A stretch of 64,000 nucleotides of DNA from Salmonella enterica subsp. arizonae. Lineage in GTDB: Bacteria > Pseudomonadota > Gammaproteobacteria > Enterobacterales > Enterobacteriaceae. A model generated the notes under the pieces. It did no database searches and had not been told where the DNA came from. It worked only from the letters and a program-made list of their open reading frames with translations. Position 1 is the stretch's first letter. The number at the start of each line of letters is the position of its first letter. Position numbers and translations under genes: made by a program. The DNA lies in the NCBI RefSeq assembly GCF_008692845.1, contig NZ_VXJW01000013.1:1-64000 (forward strand). Reading direction: 5' to 3'. This document shows, one piece after another, positions 1 through 11,658 of this stretch.

Positions 1-70
1 GCTTTTCTCCGTGAGGTTCTGGTCTGAACCCCGCTGACCCGGCGGCCTGTGTGCCGTTGTTCCGTGTCAG

Positions 71-130
71 TGGTGGCGCATTATAGGGAGTTATTTCTGC
101 CTGACAAGAGGAAATTTAAAATAATTTTCT
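71..130 (-). promoter_or_regulatory. rRNA operon P1 promoter with UP element
   Basis: Read on the minus strand there is a -35 TTGTCA (102-107), a 16-bp spacer and a perfect -10 TATAAT (80-85). These are followed by the GCGCCACC spacer and a start near 71, then CTGACACGG, the usual enterobacterial rrn P1 arrangement. An A/T-rich block at about 108-130 fits the UP element bound by the alpha C-terminal domains. In E. coli hemG is followed by rrsA of rrnA in the same orientation, so this should drive an rRNA operon lying just left of the window; P2 and the 16S gene are outside it. The 16-bp spacer and GC-rich discriminator are typical of growth-rate and ppGpp control. Confidence 0.92.
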
Positions 131-156
131 GAGTGCGCACTTTTTACTCTTTGCGT

Positions 157-702
157 TTATTTTGCCGACGATTTGTTGGTTAAATGGGCTATTTCACGGG
201 CAAAGTTCGCAACCTGCTCCCAGTCGGTGTACACCACTTCTTTACTGGTATCCGTTTCGCCGCCCGACATCTTCATAATAAGCTTGATCATCAGACGGTC
301 ATACCAGCGATAGCGAGGATAGCGAAGCGCGCCTGCAATAACGGCGCAGTGGTCAGGCCGCCACGGAGAGCTCATCAAAAATTTACGCGCGTAGCTGTTA
401 GTCTGCGGTGTACGTTTTTCTGCTTTACGCGCCACCAGGTTAACGGAATAAAAGGCGCTCGGCATGCCGTTCAGCCGCGTGGCGTATTTCTTTACGAACT
501 CCTGGAAGGCGCTGTGGTAATGACCATAACGAATAGATGCGCCAATCACTACACGATCATAGCTATCCCAGTCCGGCTCTTCGGCGCGATGCAAATTAAC
601 GACATCGGCCCAGATCCCCATCTCTTTGAGTTCAGAAGCCAGATAAGAGGCGATTTCGCGCGTTTGTCCGTCCCGGGTAGAGAAAAGAATCAATGTCTTC
701 AC
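157..702 (-). CDS. hemG: Menaquinone-dependent protoporphyrinogen IX dehydrogenase HemG
   Basis: Oxidises protoporphyrinogen IX to protoporphyrin IX, the penultimate haem step, passing electrons through FMN to membrane quinones. The 181-residue product is the full E. coli length. It opens with a flavodoxin-type FMN phosphate loop ([12 protein letters not shown], residues 7-18), and its middle contains the insertion rich in Lys, Arg and aromatic residues (about 117-145, with [12 protein letters not shown]) that marks HemG among long-chain flavodoxins. It lies 11 bases downstream of trkH on the same strand and is followed by the rrn P1 promoter, as in E. coli rrnA. It links functionally to hemC and hemD 45 kb away and to the quinone genes here. 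Confidence 0.97.
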   Translation of the reverse strand: MKTLILFSTRDGQTREIASYLASELKEMGIWADVVNLHRAEEPDWDSYDRVVIGASIRYGHYHSAFQEFVKKYATRLNGMPSAFYSVNLVARKAEKRTPQTNSYARKFLMSSPWRPDHCAVIAGALRYPRYRWYDRLMIKLIMKMSGGETDTSKEVVYTDWEQVANFAREIAHLTNKSSAK

Positions 703-713
703 GTGTTACTCCA

Positions 714-2165
714 TTATTCACGCCAGAAAGTCGGGGTAAAAAGTACCAGCAAAGTGAATACTTCCAGACGGCCAAATAGCATGTTGGCAATGAGTATCCA
801 TTTCGCAACCGGATTCATACTGGCGAAGTTATCAGCAACAACCCCCAGCCCCGGCCCCAGGTTATTAAGCGTAGCTGCTACCGAGGCGAAAGCCGAGAAA
901 TCATCTACGCCTGTAGCAATAATGGCTAGCATACTGACGATAAATACCAGCGCGTAGGCGGAGAAGAATCCCCAGACCGCTTCCAGAATACGTTCTGGCA
1001 GCGCCCGGTTCCCCAGCTTAATACTGTAAACGGCATTTGGATGCACCAGCCGTTTGAGTTCGCGGTTCCCCTGTTTAAACAACAACAGAATACGGATGAC
1101 CTTTAACCCCCCGCCCGTTGACCCGGCGCAACCGCCAATAAACGCGGAACATAGCAGCAAGACCGGCAAAAACAGCGGCCAGCGCGCAATGCTGTCCGTA
1201 GTAAACCCTGCCGTGGTCGCCATCGACACGACCTGGAAGAATGCCTGATTTAGCGTCGTAAGCGCCGAATCGTAGATATTATGGAACCACAGTACCATCG
1301 TGCAGATCACCACCAGCGTCAACTGTACGCCGATGAACATGCGGAATTCCGGATCGCGCCAGTATACTTTCAGGCTACGCCCGCTTAATAAAGAGAAATG
1401 CAGACCATAGTTACAACCGGAGATCAGCAGGAAAATAGCGATGATGGTATTAATAGTGGGACTATCAAAATAACCTATGCTGGCGTCATGCATTGAGAAG
1501 CCGCCGATGGCGATAGTGGCAAAACTGTGTCCGATAGCGTCAAACGCAGACATCCCGGCAAACCACAGCGCCAGCGCGCAGGCCACCGTCAGTAAGACAT
1601 AGATAAGCCACAGCGTTTTCGCCGTCTCCGCAATACGCGGGCGCATTTTGTTATCTTTCAGCGGCCCCGGCATTTCCGCCCGATAGAGCTGCATTCCCCC
1701 AACGCCAAGGATGGGGAGAATCGCTACCGCCAACACAATGATTCCCATACCGCCAAACCATTGCAGCATCTGACGATAAAAGAGAATGGCATGCGGTAAT
1801 GAATCCAGCCCCACCAGCGTGGTGGCACCAGTTGTGGTTAACCCGGAGAACGACTCAAAAAACGCATCGGTAATGGTGAGATTAGGGCTTTCCGAGAAAA
1901 TAAACGGTAGCGCACCCACGCTGCCCAGCACGGTCCAGAACAGCACCACGATAAGAAATCCTTCGCGGGATTTCAGTTCGCCCTTTTCCCGGCGGTTCGG
2001 CCACCACAGTATGGAGCCGATCGCCAGCGCGACAAAAAAGGTCTGCGTGAATGCTCTTCCCGCGCCATCGCGATATATTAGCGCTACCAGTCCCGGGAGT
2101 ATCATTGTTCCCGAAAATAAGATAACCAGTAGTCCAACGATTCGGGTAATGGCGCGAAAATGCAT
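714..2165 (-). CDS. trkH: Trk potassium uptake channel subunit TrkH
   Basis: Inner-membrane K+-translocating subunit that works with the NAD-binding regulator TrkA. The 483-residue protein is strongly hydrophobic with about ten membrane segments. It carries the four selectivity-filter-like pore loops of the Trk/Ktr family: LTTTGATTL (about 109-117), an IAIGGFS loop near 220, MATTAGFTTDS near 315 and LNNLGPGL near 430. The conserved glycines of each loop are present. Length equals E. coli TrkH. It sits between yigZ and hemG, all read in one direction, with gaps of 38 and 11 bases that suggest co-transcription. Confidence 0.97.
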   Translation of the reverse strand: MHFRAITRIVGLLVILFSGTMILPGLVALIYRDGAGRAFTQTFFVALAIGSILWWPNRREKGELKSREGFLIVVLFWTVLGSVGALPFIFSESPNLTITDAFFESFSGLTTTGATTLVGLDSLPHAILFYRQMLQWFGGMGIIVLAVAILPILGVGGMQLYRAEMPGPLKDNKMRPRIAETAKTLWLIYVLLTVACALALWFAGMSAFDAIGHSFATIAIGGFSMHDASIGYFDSPTINTIIAIFLLISGCNYGLHFSLLSGRSLKVYWRDPEFRMFIGVQLTLVVICTMVLWFHNIYDSALTTLNQAFFQVVSMATTAGFTTDSIARWPLFLPVLLLCSAFIGGCAGSTGGGLKVIRILLLFKQGNRELKRLVHPNAVYSIKLGNRALPERILEAVWGFFSAYALVFIVSMLAIIATGVDDFSAFASVAATLNNLGPGLGVVADNFASMNPVAKWILIANMLFGRLEVFTLLVLFTPTFWRE

Positions 2166-2203
2166 CTCTGCCGCTTCCTTTATTCTTAAAAATGAGGTGG
2201 GGA

Positions 2204-2818
2204 TTATTCTTCAATCGCTAACAATTGCAATGAACCACGGCTAAAATCCGCCAGTTTTGTGGAAAATGCATTCACATGAGCAAAAGGAAGCGCCACCCTG
2301 AGCCGAACAGACGCCTGATAATCGCTGGAAACGATCTTCCCGGCAAACTGTCCTAATAATGCTTCGATTCCGGCCAACTGACCGTACTCACACTGCAAAG
2401 TATATTCGGTTAATGGCGTCTTGCGCTGTGTGGCAAGCTGACGTAATGCCTGATTCACACCGCCGCCATAGGCTTTTACCAGCCCGCCTGTACCCAGCAG
2501 AATACCACCATAGTAGCGCACGACGACGGCAGTAATTTCTCCGACGCCGCTGCCCATCAATTGCGCAAGCATCGGCTTGCCTGCCGTTCCCGCCGGTTCG
2601 CCGTCGTCTGAAAAGCCCAGTTGCTGTGAGTCGTCCGGCGCACCCGCCACCCACGCCACACAATGGTGGCGCGCATCAGGATGCTCAGCTCTGACTGACT
2701 CAACAAACGCTTTCGCCGCGTCTACGCCATCGGTATGCGCCAATAGCGTAATAAAGCGGCTTTTTTTGATCTCTTCAACAACGGTGACCGGCGCTGCAGG
2801 GATTAACCAACTGTCCAT
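2204..2818 (-). CDS. yigZ: IMPACT (UPF0029) family protein YigZ
   Basis: A 204-residue protein of the IMPACT/YigZ family. The signature of the N-terminal domain is visible as FSDDGEPAGTAGKP (about 69-82), followed by the VVRYYGGILLGTGGLVKAYG stretch. The C-terminal part is the smaller ferredoxin-like domain of the family. The molecular role is not firmly known: eukaryotic IMPACT modulates GCN1/GCN2, and bacterial members are proposed to bind nucleic acid. Its ATG overlaps the pepQ stop by one base, so the two are likely translationally coupled, as in E. coli. Confidence 0.95.
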   Translation of the reverse strand: MDSWLIPAAPVTVVEEIKKSRFITLLAHTDGVDAAKAFVESVRAEHPDARHHCVAWVAGAPDDSQQLGFSDDGEPAGTAGKPMLAQLMGSGVGEITAVVVRYYGGILLGTGGLVKAYGGGVNQALRQLATQRKTPLTEYTLQCEYGQLAGIEALLGQFAGKIVSSDYQASVRLRVALPFAHVNAFSTKLADFSRGSLQLLAIEE

Positions 2819-4149
2819 TACGCTAGTTTTAAATCCCGCGTCATGTTTTCCACGCCGTTTTCGTGGATCACCACGTTGTCTTCAATGCGAATACCGCCGA
2901 AAGGCTTGAGCGCTTCAATTTTCTGCCAGTTGAAATGCTTGCTGAACGGCCCTTCGCGCCACGGCGCTAACAGCGATTCGATGAAGTAAATCCCTGGTTC
3001 GATGGTCAACACCATTCGCGGCTGTAACACACGCGTGCAGCGCAAATACGGGTATTTGGACGGCGCGGCGAGATGCGTACCGGAATCATCCTGCATAAAA
3101 CCGGCCACATCGTGTACCTGCAGACCCAACGGATGACCAATACCGTGCGGCATAAACGGCCCGGTGAGATCATTTTCCACCATCGCCTCTTCACTCATGT
3201 CGGTGATGATTTGATGTTTACGCAGCAGCTTCGCGATACGCTGATGGAACTGAATATGGTAATCCACATAGCTGATGCCCGCCTTCATGGTAGCGATCAG
3301 CGCCAACTGTTCGTCATTAACATCTTTTACCAGTTGGGCGTAGTCGTTATCATTTTTCGCCGACCAGGTCCGCGTCAGATCCGCCGCGTAGCCATTGTAT
3401 TCCGCGCCTGCATCCAGCAGGAAGCTGCGCATTTCAGACGGCGCTTGATGATCCAGTTTAGTGTAGTGCAGAACGGCAGCATGTTCGTTCAGCGCCACAA
3501 TGTTACTGTACGGAACATCGGTATCGCGATGTCCCGTGGCGGTCAGGTACGCCAGATTGATATCAAACTCGCTCATGCCGGAACGAAATGCTTCTTCCGC
3601 CGCATGATGGCCGCTTACTGCCATTTTCTGCGCTTCGCGCATACAGGCCAGTTCATAATCCGTTTTATAGGCGCGGTAGTAATGCAGATAGTCGATGACG
3701 CCTTTCGGGTTGATGTTGTTGGCGGCGATATCCAGTTGTAGCGCGCGCTCCGGAGCCGGGCCGATATAGCCGATATTGCCACGCGCGGCAGGCAGTTGAC
3801 TGCCGATGCCATCCGCTTTCGGTAGGGCGACAACCTCGATTTCTTCCGTCCAGAAGGACGTTGGCAGCGGTTCAACGTTATGCCAGTAATCGACCGGCAG
3901 ATAAAACCACAGTTTAGGTTTGTTGACGCCATCGACCAGCAACCAGCAATTGGGAACCTGAGTCACCGGTACCCACGCTTTAAACTGCGGATTGACCTTA
4001 AACGGATAAGGATGATCGTCGAGAAAGACATTGAATAGCTCGCCTGAGTGAATAAGTAACGCATCCAGCTTAAAGCGCGCCAGGACATCTCGCGTCCGCT
4101 CTTGTAAGGTAACGATATGATTTTTATAGAGCGCGGCCAGTGATTCCAT
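2818..4149 (-). CDS. pepQ: Xaa-Pro dipeptidase PepQ
   Basis: Cytoplasmic M24-family metallopeptidase that hydrolyses dipeptides with C-terminal proline. At 443 residues it matches E. coli PepQ. The pita-bread catalytic domain shows the dinuclear metal ligands in order: the two Asp in [19 protein letters not shown] (about 246 and 257), the His in [14 protein letters not shown] (about 339), a Glu in TIEPGIYF (about 384) and a Glu in [10 protein letters not shown] (about 423). It heads a minus-strand run with yigZ, trkH and hemG and is divergent from fadBA across 190 bases. Confidence 0.97.
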   Translation of the reverse strand: MESLAALYKNHIVTLQERTRDVLARFKLDALLIHSGELFNVFLDDHPYPFKVNPQFKAWVPVTQVPNCWLLVDGVNKPKLWFYLPVDYWHNVEPLPTSFWTEEIEVVALPKADGIGSQLPAARGNIGYIGPAPERALQLDIAANNINPKGVIDYLHYYRAYKTDYELACMREAQKMAVSGHHAAEEAFRSGMSEFDINLAYLTATGHRDTDVPYSNIVALNEHAAVLHYTKLDHQAPSEMRSFLLDAGAEYNGYAADLTRTWSAKNDNDYAQLVKDVNDEQLALIATMKAGISYVDYHIQFHQRIAKLLRKHQIITDMSEEAMVENDLTGPFMPHGIGHPLGLQVHDVAGFMQDDSGTHLAAPSKYPYLRCTRVLQPRMVLTIEPGIYFIESLLAPWREGPFSKHFNWQKIEALKPFGGIRIEDNVVIHENGVENMTRDLKLA

Positions 4150-4297
4150 TTTTTACCCTTCTGTTTTTTTTGACCTCAAGTCCCCGCATCTTAGCACATC
4201 GCTTCAGGAGAGCGTGATTTCTCCCTAGCGTGATCAAATCGGCATTTCTTTAATCATTAATTTGCATTTTTTTAACACAAAATACACACTTCGTTTC

Positions 4298-4314
4298 ATC
4301 TGGTACGACCAGAT
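4298..4314. promoter_or_regulatory. FadR operator of fadBA
   Basis: The 17-bp sequence ATCTGGTACGACCAGAT is an inverted repeat (ATCTGGT/ACCAGAT) matching the known FadR-binding site of E. coli fadB. It lies 26 bases before the fadB ATG, where bound FadR would block transcription until long-chain acyl-CoA releases it. The A/T-rich stretch just upstream (about 4255-4290) should hold the core promoter. Confidence 0.93.
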
Positions 4315-4339
4315 CACCTTGTGGATTCAGGAGACTGAC

Positions 4340-6529
4340 ATGCTTTACAAAGGCGACACCCTGTACCTCGACTGGCTGGAAGATGGCATCGCCGAACTGG
4401 TGTTCGATGCTCCCGGCTCGGTCAATAAACTCGACACTGCGACCGTCGCCAGCCTCGGCCAAGCGCTTGATGTGCTGGAAAAGCAACACGATTTAAAAGG
4501 GCTGCTGCTACGTTCCAATAAAGCGGCCTTTATTGTCGGCGCGGACATCACCGAATTCCTTTCACTGTTCCTCGTACCCGAAGAGCAGTTAAGCCAATGG
4601 CTACATTTCGCTAACAGCGTCTTTAACCGTCTGGAAGATTTACCCGTACCGACCCTTGCCGCCGTAAACGGCTATGCGCTGGGCGGCGGGTGCGAATGCG
4701 TGCTGGCGACCGATTACCGTCTGGCAACGCCAGACCTTCGTATTGGTCTGCCGGAAACCAAACTGGGCATCATGCCGGGCTTTGGCGGTTCCGTTCGTCT
4801 GCCGCGCATGCTGGGCGCCGACAGCGCGCTGGAAATTATCGCGGCGGGTAAAGATGTCGGTGCTGAACAAGCTCTGAAAATCGGCCTGGTTGATGGTGTG
4901 GTCAAACAAGAGAAGCTGATTGAAGGCGCGATGGCGGTGTTACGTCAGGCCATTGTCGGCGACCTTGACTGGAAAGCCAAACGTCAACCGAAGCTGGAAC
5001 CGTTGAAGCTCAGTAAGATTGAAGCGGCGATGAGCTTCACCATTGCCAAAGGCATGGTCGCTCAAACGGCAGGCAAACACTATCCGGCGCCGATGACCGC
5101 AGTGAAAACCATTGAAGCGGCCGCGCGTTTTGGCCGTGACGAAGCGCTCAACCTGGAAAACAAAAGTTTTGTCCCGCTGGCGCATACCAACGAGGCTCGC
5201 GCTCTGGTCGGCATCTTCCTCAACGATCAGTATGTAAAAGGCAAAGCCAAAAAGCTGACCAAAGATATTGAGACGCCGAAACAGGCAGCCGTACTGGGCG
5301 CGGGCATTATGGGCGGCGGTATCGCTTACCAGTCGGCCTGGAAAGGCGTACCGGTCATCATGAAAGATATCAACGATAAATCGTTGAACCTCGGCATGAC
5401 CGAAGCGGCTAAGCTGCTGAACAAACAACTGGAGCGCGGCAAGATCGACGGTCTGAAGCTGGCGGGCGTCATTTCGACCATCCACCCGACTCTCGATTAT
5501 GCCGGTTTCGATCGCGTAGATGTTGTTGTCGAAGCGGTGGTCGAAAATCCGAAAGTCAAAAAAGCGGTACTGGCGGAAACCGAGCAGAAAGTGCGCCCGG
5601 AAACCGTGCTGGCCTCAAATACCTCCACCATCCCGATTGGCGAACTGGCAAGCGCCCTGGAACGTCCGGAAAACTTTTGCGGAATGCACTTTTTCAACCC
5701 GGTACACCGGATGCCGCTGGTTGAAATCATTCGCGGCGAGAAGAGTTCAGACGAAACCATTGCCAAAGTCGTCGCCTGGGCAAGCAAAATGGGCAAGACG
5801 CCGATTGTAGTCAACGACTGCCCCGGCTTCTTTGTTAACCGCGTGCTGTTCCCCTATTTCGCCGGTTTCAGTCAACTGCTGCGCGACGGCGCGGATTTCC
5901 GCAAAGTCGATAAAGTGATGGAAAAACAGTTCGGCTGGCCGATGGGCCCGGCCTATCTGCTGGATGTTGTCGGCATTGACACCGCGCATCACGCGCAGGC
6001 GGTAATGGCGGCAGGCTTCCCGCAACGGATGCAGAAAGAGTATCGCGACGCGATCGACGCATTGTTTGACGCCAGCCGTTTTGGGCAAAAAAACGGTCTG
6101 GGCTTCTGGCGCTATAAAGAAGACAGCAAGGGTAAGCCGAAGAAAGAAGAAGATGCCGCTGTGGATGACCTGCTGGCAAGCGTCAATCAGCCGAAACGCG
6201 ACTTCAGCGACGACGAGATAATCGCCCGTATGATGATCCCGATGATTAACGAAGTGGTTCGCTGTCTGGAAGAAGGCATTATCGCAAGCCCGGCGGAAGC
6301 CGATATGGCGCTGGTCTACGGCCTGGGCTTCCCTCCGTTCCACGGCGGCGCATTCCGCTGGCTGGATACACAGGGCAGCGCGAAGTATCTTGATATGGCG
6401 CAGCAGTATCAACACCTCGGCCCGCTGTATGAGGTGCCGGAAGGGCTGCGTAATAAAGCGCGCCATAACGAACCGTATTATCCCCCGGTTGAACCAGCCC
6501 GTCCGGTTGGTTCTCTGAAAACGGCTTAA
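4340..6529 (+). CDS. fadB: Fatty acid oxidation complex alpha subunit FadB
   Basis: Multifunctional beta-oxidation enzyme: enoyl-CoA hydratase and isomerase in the N-terminal half, 3-hydroxyacyl-CoA dehydrogenase in the C-terminal half. The chosen ATG follows AGGAG at 4328-4334 and gives 729 residues, the E. coli length; an in-frame upstream ATG at 4262 is discounted because it lies before the FadR site. The crotonase oxyanion-hole and catalytic region is [12 protein letters not shown] with Glu near 119, plus [15 protein letters not shown] with Glu near 139. The NAD loop is [13 protein letters not shown] near 316. The dehydrogenase His sits in [13 protein letters not shown] near 450. Forms an alpha2beta2 complex with FadA, 9 bases downstream. 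Confidence 0.98.
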   Translation: MLYKGDTLYLDWLEDGIAELVFDAPGSVNKLDTATVASLGQALDVLEKQHDLKGLLLRSNKAAFIVGADITEFLSLFLVPEEQLSQWLHFANSVFNRLEDLPVPTLAAVNGYALGGGCECVLATDYRLATPDLRIGLPETKLGIMPGFGGSVRLPRMLGADSALEIIAAGKDVGAEQALKIGLVDGVVKQEKLIEGAMAVLRQAIVGDLDWKAKRQPKLEPLKLSKIEAAMSFTIAKGMVAQTAGKHYPAPMTAVKTIEAAARFGRDEALNLENKSFVPLAHTNEARALVGIFLNDQYVKGKAKKLTKDIETPKQAAVLGAGIMGGGIAYQSAWKGVPVIMKDINDKSLNLGMTEAAKLLNKQLERGKIDGLKLAGVISTIHPTLDYAGFDRVDVVVEAVVENPKVKKAVLAETEQKVRPETVLASNTSTIPIGELASALERPENFCGMHFFNPVHRMPLVEIIRGEKSSDETIAKVVAWASKMGKTPIVVNDCPGFFVNRVLFPYFAGFSQLLRDGADFRKVDKVMEKQFGWPMGPAYLLDVVGIDTAHHAQAVMAAGFPQRMQKEYRDAIDALFDASRFGQKNGLGFWRYKEDSKGKPKKEEDAAVDDLLASVNQPKRDFSDDEIIARMMIPMINEVVRCLEEGIIASPAEADMALVYGLGFPPFHGGAFRWLDTQGSAKYLDMAQQYQHLGPLYEVPEGLRNKARHNEPYYPPVEPARPVGSLKTA

Positions 6530-7702
<1,173 letters not shown>

Positions 7703-7730
7703 TCAAAGATAAATTCCCCTAAATAATTCG

Positions 7731-7835
7731 CGCTGCATCGCGGCGGCAACTGAGCGAGTCCCCGGGAGCATAGATAACTATGTGACCGGAGTGAGCGAAG
7801 GCAGCCAACAAAGAGACAGTGTGAATTAGGACGGG
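7731..7835 (+). repeat. Intergenic hairpin element, copy 1 (3' of fadA)
   Basis: A roughly 105-bp non-coding element related to that at 24086-24190 in the same orientation. Shared blocks are GGCGGC (7742), GCG-A-TCCCC before the hairpin, and AGCCAAC (7803). The core hairpin is CCCCGG (7760-7765), GAG, CATAG (7769-7773), loop ATAA, CTATG (7778-7782), TGA, CCGGAG (7786-7791), with one mismatch in the outer stem. Compared with copy 2, both stems differ by paired changes while the GAG/TGA internal loop is unchanged. It would lie in the 3' end of the fadBA transcript, upstream of its terminator. I recognise the type as recurring between enterobacterial genes but cannot name it. Confidence 0.75.
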
Positions 7836-7857
7836 GAAAGGTTTAGTTGCCGTTCTT

Positions 7858-7882
7858 CCCGCCTGTCAGGGGCGGGTTTTTT
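7858..7882 (+). terminator. fadBA intrinsic terminator
   Basis: CCCGCC, a 7-base loop, then GGCGGG followed by six T: a classic rho-independent terminator for fadBA. It ends 5 bases before the stop of convergent fre. Confidence 0.88.
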
Positions 7883-7887
7883 ATGGC

Positions 7888-8589
7888 TTAAATAAATGCA
7901 AACGCATCGCCAAACAGACGCTCTTCTTGCGCGTTACGCTCGTTACAGAACAGATCGCGGGCAATTTTCGCCATCTCAAAACGTCCTGCAATATAAATAT
8001 CGTGCCCCGCCAGAGTACCGTGATCCTGCAATACCGCGGTGAGTACCGTTCCTGTACGCCCACGCCAACCTTCCTCCGGCTGCTCGACCACAGGTTCAAT
8101 ACGCAAATTCGGATGGTTAACAGAGAGCGCTTCCAGCTCAGAGAGATCATAGAGATGCTTTTCTTCGCGACCTCCCCAGTAAATGGTAACATCACGGTCC
8201 GGGTTACGCGCCAACGCCGTCAACAGGATGGAGCGCACATAAGAAAAACCCGTACCGCCCGCGATCAGAATCAACGGGCGCTCTTCATCGTCACGCAGCC
8301 AGGCGTCGCCATGCGGAATATCGACGACGACCTCCCGGTCTTTCAGAATCCGGTCCATTACCGCCATCGCATATAGATTGAGCTCGGAAGCGCCAATGTG
8401 TAATTCAATAAACCCTTTCTCGTCCGGCGTTGAGGCCATCGAAAACGGGCGTTTATCACGCTCGTCCATTACGACCATCAAATACTGACCAGCGCGGAAT
8501 GAAAACGCCGCGTCCGGCACTAAACGAACCCGATATACGGTATCGGTGATAGCTTCTACCGAGGTCACTTTACAGCTTAAGGTTGTCAT
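7888..8589 (-). CDS. fre: NAD(P)H-flavin reductase Fre
   Basis: Soluble 233-residue oxidoreductase that reduces free FMN, FAD and riboflavin with NAD(P)H. The reduced flavin serves class I ribonucleotide reductase activation, ferric reduction and, for FMN, supply to prenyl-FMN enzymes. Ferredoxin-NADP reductase fold: flavin site RPFS at 47-50, nicotinamide loop [10 protein letters not shown] at 111-120. It lies 85 bases downstream of ubiD on the same strand, as in E. coli; ubiD needs prenylated FMN, so the pairing is biochemically sensible although reduced FMN is made by several enzymes. Confidence 0.96.
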   Translation of the reverse strand: MTTLSCKVTSVEAITDTVYRVRLVPDAAFSFRAGQYLMVVMDERDKRPFSMASTPDEKGFIELHIGASELNLYAMAVMDRILKDREVVVDIPHGDAWLRDDEERPLILIAGGTGFSYVRSILLTALARNPDRDVTIYWGGREEKHLYDLSELEALSVNHPNLRIEPVVEQPEEGWRGRTGTVLTAVLQDHGTLAGHDIYIAGRFEMAKIARDLFCNERNAQEERLFGDAFAFI

Positions 8590-8618
8590 GCGCTCCCTCT
8601 GTCGGGTGTCGAGTCAAT

Positions 8619-8662
8619 ACCGACATTTTTCAAGCCGCGTCGCCGCAGCCTAAAATGTCGGT
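8619..8662. repeat. Inverted repeat between ubiD and fre
   Basis: A perfect 11-bp inverted repeat, ACCGACATTTT (8619-8629) and AAAATGTCGGT (8652-8662), with a GC-rich 22-base loop. It lies in the 85-base gap between ubiD and fre. As minus-strand RNA it makes an 11-bp stem without a proper T tract. It may stabilise or attenuate read-through from ubiD into fre, but no function can be assigned from sequence alone. Confidence 0.6.
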
Positions 8663-8674
8663 GTTCGCTTTCAA

Positions 8675-10153
8675 TTATTTAAAGATAGCCAGCTCATCCC
8701 AAATCGCATCAATACGCGCGGTAACTTCAGGATCTTTAACAATAGGACGCCCCCACTCGCGTTGGGTTTCGCCCGGCCATTTGTTTGTGGCATCCAGCCC
8801 CATTTTTGAACCCAGCCCGGAGACCGGCGAGGCAAAATCCAGGTAATCAATCGGCGTATTATCAACCAGTACCGTATCCCGCGCAGGATCCATACGGGTG
8901 GTAATAGCCCAAATCACATCATTCCAGTCGCGTGCGTTAACGTCATCATCGCAAACGATAACAAATTTCGTATACATAAATTGACGTAAAAACGACCAGA
9001 CTCCCATCATGACGCGTTTCGCATGACCGGCGTACTGCTTTTTCATTGTCACCACCGCCAGCCGATAAGAGCACCCTTCCGGCGGCAGATAAAAGTCGAC
9101 GATTTCCGGAAACTGTTTTTGCAGGATAGGCACGAAGACTTCATTTAGCGCCACCCCCAATACCGCAGGCTCATCGGGTGGACGTCCGGTATAGGTGGAA
9201 TGATAGATGGCATCTTCACGCTGCGTAATATGCGTGACGGTAAAGACCGGGAAGTTATCCACTTCATTATAATAGCCCGTATGATCGCCATACGGTCCTT
9301 CCGGCGCCATCTCTCCCGGCTCAATGTAACCTTCAAGGATAATCTCGGCGCTGGCAGGCACTTCAAGATCGTTAGAAAGGCATTTAACCACTTCAGTCTT
9401 CGTGCCGCGCAACAGGCCCGCAAAAGCATATTCCGACAGGGTATCGGGAACGGGAGTCACGGCGCCAAGAATGGTCGCCGGATCGGCGCCCAACGCGACG
9501 GAGATCGGAAAACGCTCTCCCGGATGCGCGGCTAACCATTCCTGAAAATCCAGCGCGCCGCCGCGATGGGACAGCCAGCGCATAATCAGCTTATTTTTAT
9601 CTATCAGCTGCTGACGATAAATGCCCAGATTTTGCCGTTCTTTGTGCGGGCCGCGCGTTACCGTCAGTCCCCAGGTAATCAGCGGCGCGGCATCGTCTGG
9701 CCAACAAGTCATGATAGGAAGTCGCGTTAAATCAACGTCATCGCCAGAAGCGATCTTCTGCTGGCAAGGCGCGCCGCGTAACCGTTTCGTCGGCATGTTC
9801 AACACTTGCTTAAACTGCGGCAGTTTGTCAAACAGATCGCGAAAGCCTTTCGGCGGCTCTGGTTCTTTCAGGAACGCTAATAATTTACCGACGTCCCGCA
9901 ATGCGGAAACATCATCCTGCCCCATGCCCATTGCCACACGCTTGGGCGTGCCAAAAAGATTGCACAGCACTGGCATTGAGTAACCCTTAGGGTTTTCAAA
10001 CAGCAGCGCAGGCCCGCCGGCACGCAACGTGCGGTCAGCGATTTCCGTGATTTCCAGATGAGGATCCACAGGCAGAGTGATGCGTTTTAATTCCCCCTGC
10101 TGCTCAAGTAGCGTCAGGAAGTCGCGTAAATCGTGATATTTCATGGCGTCCAT
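8675..10153 (-). CDS. ubiD: 3-octaprenyl-4-hydroxybenzoate decarboxylase UbiD
   Basis: Prenyl-FMN-dependent decarboxylase of ubiquinone synthesis; the cofactor is made by UbiX. The protein of 492 residues is five shorter than the 497 I recall for E. coli, differing only at the extreme C-terminus (ends AIFK). Family features include the [12 protein letters not shown] segment and the acidic active-site region [23 protein letters not shown] (about 280-302) that holds the conserved E-R-E residues. It begins MDAMKY; a later ATG (MKYHDL) is an alternative start. Divergent from rfaH. Confidence 0.96.
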   Translation of the reverse strand: MDAMKYHDLRDFLTLLEQQGELKRITLPVDPHLEITEIADRTLRAGGPALLFENPKGYSMPVLCNLFGTPKRVAMGMGQDDVSALRDVGKLLAFLKEPEPPKGFRDLFDKLPQFKQVLNMPTKRLRGAPCQQKIASGDDVDLTRLPIMTCWPDDAAPLITWGLTVTRGPHKERQNLGIYRQQLIDKNKLIMRWLSHRGGALDFQEWLAAHPGERFPISVALGADPATILGAVTPVPDTLSEYAFAGLLRGTKTEVVKCLSNDLEVPASAEIILEGYIEPGEMAPEGPYGDHTGYYNEVDNFPVFTVTHITQREDAIYHSTYTGRPPDEPAVLGVALNEVFVPILQKQFPEIVDFYLPPEGCSYRLAVVTMKKQYAGHAKRVMMGVWSFLRQFMYTKFVIVCDDDVNARDWNDVIWAITTRMDPARDTVLVDNTPIDYLDFASPVSGLGSKMGLDATNKWPGETQREWGRPIVKDPEVTARIDAIWDELAIFK

Positions 10154-10338
10154 AGTAGCCTCTTTGTAAGCGCATCATTATACGGCGTTCATCATTGGGA
10201 TGCTGTATTTTTGTTAAATTAGCGTGAACTCTGGCAGCCAGCACCAACACAGATGCAGACTGAAATATGAAGGGTATAATTAACTTAGCGCATGACTTTT
10301 GCTATGCTTGCGCCCCGAACAAGCGGATAAGAGTCATT

Positions 10339-10827
10339 ATGCAATCCTGGTATTTACTGTACTGCAAGCGCGGGCAACTTCAGCGTGCCCAGGAACACCT
10401 CGAAAGACAGGCGGTAAGTTGCCTGACGCCGATGATCACCCTGGAAAAAATGGTGCGCGGAAAACGTACCTCTGTTAGCGAGCCGCTCTTTCCTAATTAT
10501 CTGTTCGTTGAATTCGATCCAGAAGTGATACATACCACTACAATCAACGCCACGCGCGGCGTCAGCCATTTCGTGCGCTTTGGCGCGCACCCTGCGATCG
10601 TGCCTTCCAGCGTTATTCATCAGCTTTCTATCTACAAACCCGAAGGGGTTGTCGATCCCGAAACCCCCTATCCCGGTGATAGCGTCATTATCACGGAAGG
10701 CGCATTTGAAGGGCTGAAAGCGATTTTTACCGAACCGGATGGCGAAACGCGTTCAATGTTACTGCTTAATTTACTCAATAAAGAAGTGAAGCAGAGCGTA
10801 AAAAACACCGGTTTTCGTAAGATTTAG
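10339..10827 (+). CDS. rfaH: Transcription antiterminator RfaH
   Basis: NusG paralogue recruited to RNA polymerase at ops elements, suppressing Rho termination and coupling to ribosomes in LPS, capsule and similar long operons. The ATG at 10339 gives the standard 162 residues ([13 protein letters not shown]). The in-frame ORF extends 24 codons upstream but lacks homology there. NGN domain at about 1-100 with the CKRGQ start and the [16 protein letters not shown] segment; the C-terminal fold-switching KOW domain spans about 115-162. A TATAAT at 10275-10280 is a candidate -10 although its -35 is weak. Convergent with tatD, with an 8-base gap. Confidence 0.97.
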   Translation: MQSWYLLYCKRGQLQRAQEHLERQAVSCLTPMITLEKMVRGKRTSVSEPLFPNYLFVEFDPEVIHTTTINATRGVSHFVRFGAHPAIVPSSVIHQLSIYKPEGVVDPETPYPGDSVIITEGAFEGLKAIFTEPDGETRSMLLLNLLNKEVKQSVKNTGFRKI

Positions 10828-10834
10828 CGATCGT

Positions 10835-11617
10835 TCAGAATACGACCTCAAATAAGGTTCTGGCGTTGGCATCTGTCATCGCCGCTAACCATTGCGGATC
10901 TTCATCACGCCATAGCGCGATGCGCTCCAGGATGTGGGGCAGATAAGCGGGCTCGTTGCGTCGTGACGTCGGTTTCGGCGTAAGGTCGCGAGGCAACAGA
11001 TACGGCGCGTCAGTTTCTATCAGTAGCTTTTCCGCTGGGATAAACGGTAATAGCTCACGTAGCTCAAGCCCGCGTCGTTCGTCGCAAATCCACCCGGTAA
11101 TACCGATATAGATTCCTCTGTCCACACAGGCCTGCATTTGCTGGCGTGAACCGGTAAAGCAGTGCAGTATTGCGCCGGGAAGGCTATCCAGCCAGGGATC
11201 AAGCAATGCCAGAAATCGCTCATGCGCGTCCCGGCAGTGCATAAAGATTGGCATCTGTAATTCGGCGGCAATTTGTAGCTGCGCCTGAAAGGCACGCTCC
11301 TGCTCCTGCGGCGTGGAAAAATTGCGATTGAAATCCAGCCCGCACTCACCGATAGCGACGACCTCTGGCTGGTTTGCCAGCGTAATAATGGCGTCTTCAG
11401 ACGCGGATGACCACTGGCTGCTGTCATGGGGATGGACGCCTGCCGTCGACCAACAATGAGGGTAGCGCCGCGCCAGTTTTAACGCCTGCTGACTTTCATG
11501 GATGTTCGTTCCGGTCAGTAGCATACCTTTTACTCCTGCCGCAAACGCACGGACAACCACATCATCACGATCTTTCGCAAACTGGCTACTGGTTAAATTA
11601 ACGCCAATATCAAACAT
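10835..11617 (-). CDS. tatD: TatD metal-dependent 3'-5' exonuclease
   Basis: TIM-barrel metal-dependent DNase of the TatD family, a 3'-5' exonuclease on DNA and RNA linked to DNA repair after peroxide damage. It is not needed for Tat export despite its place in the operon. The ATG at 11617 ([11 protein letters not shown]) gives 260 residues, the E. coli length; an in-frame ATG four codons upstream is less likely. Metal-ligand motifs: Glu in [10 protein letters not shown] (about 91), His in [10 protein letters not shown] (about 127), His in ILHCFTG (about 152) and Asp in [11 protein letters not shown] (about 203). Last gene after tatABC, 41 bases downstream of tatC. Confidence 0.96.
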   Translation of the reverse strand: MFDIGVNLTSSQFAKDRDDVVVRAFAAGVKGMLLTGTNIHESQQALKLARRYPHCWSTAGVHPHDSSQWSSASEDAIITLANQPEVVAIGECGLDFNRNFSTPQEQERAFQAQLQIAAELQMPIFMHCRDAHERFLALLDPWLDSLPGAILHCFTGSRQQMQACVDRGIYIGITGWICDERRGLELRELLPFIPAEKLLIETDAPYLLPRDLTPKPTSRRNEPAYLPHILERIALWRDEDPQWLAAMTDANARTLFEVVF

Positions 11618-11658
11618 GCTTGCCCCCATATGACAACCGCCCTGACGGGCGGTTGTGT

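Noticed and set aside
184-957. Long plus-strand open frame of 257 codons across hemG and trkH
   Set aside because: It is antisense to two conserved genes, has no recognisable domain and no ribosome site.
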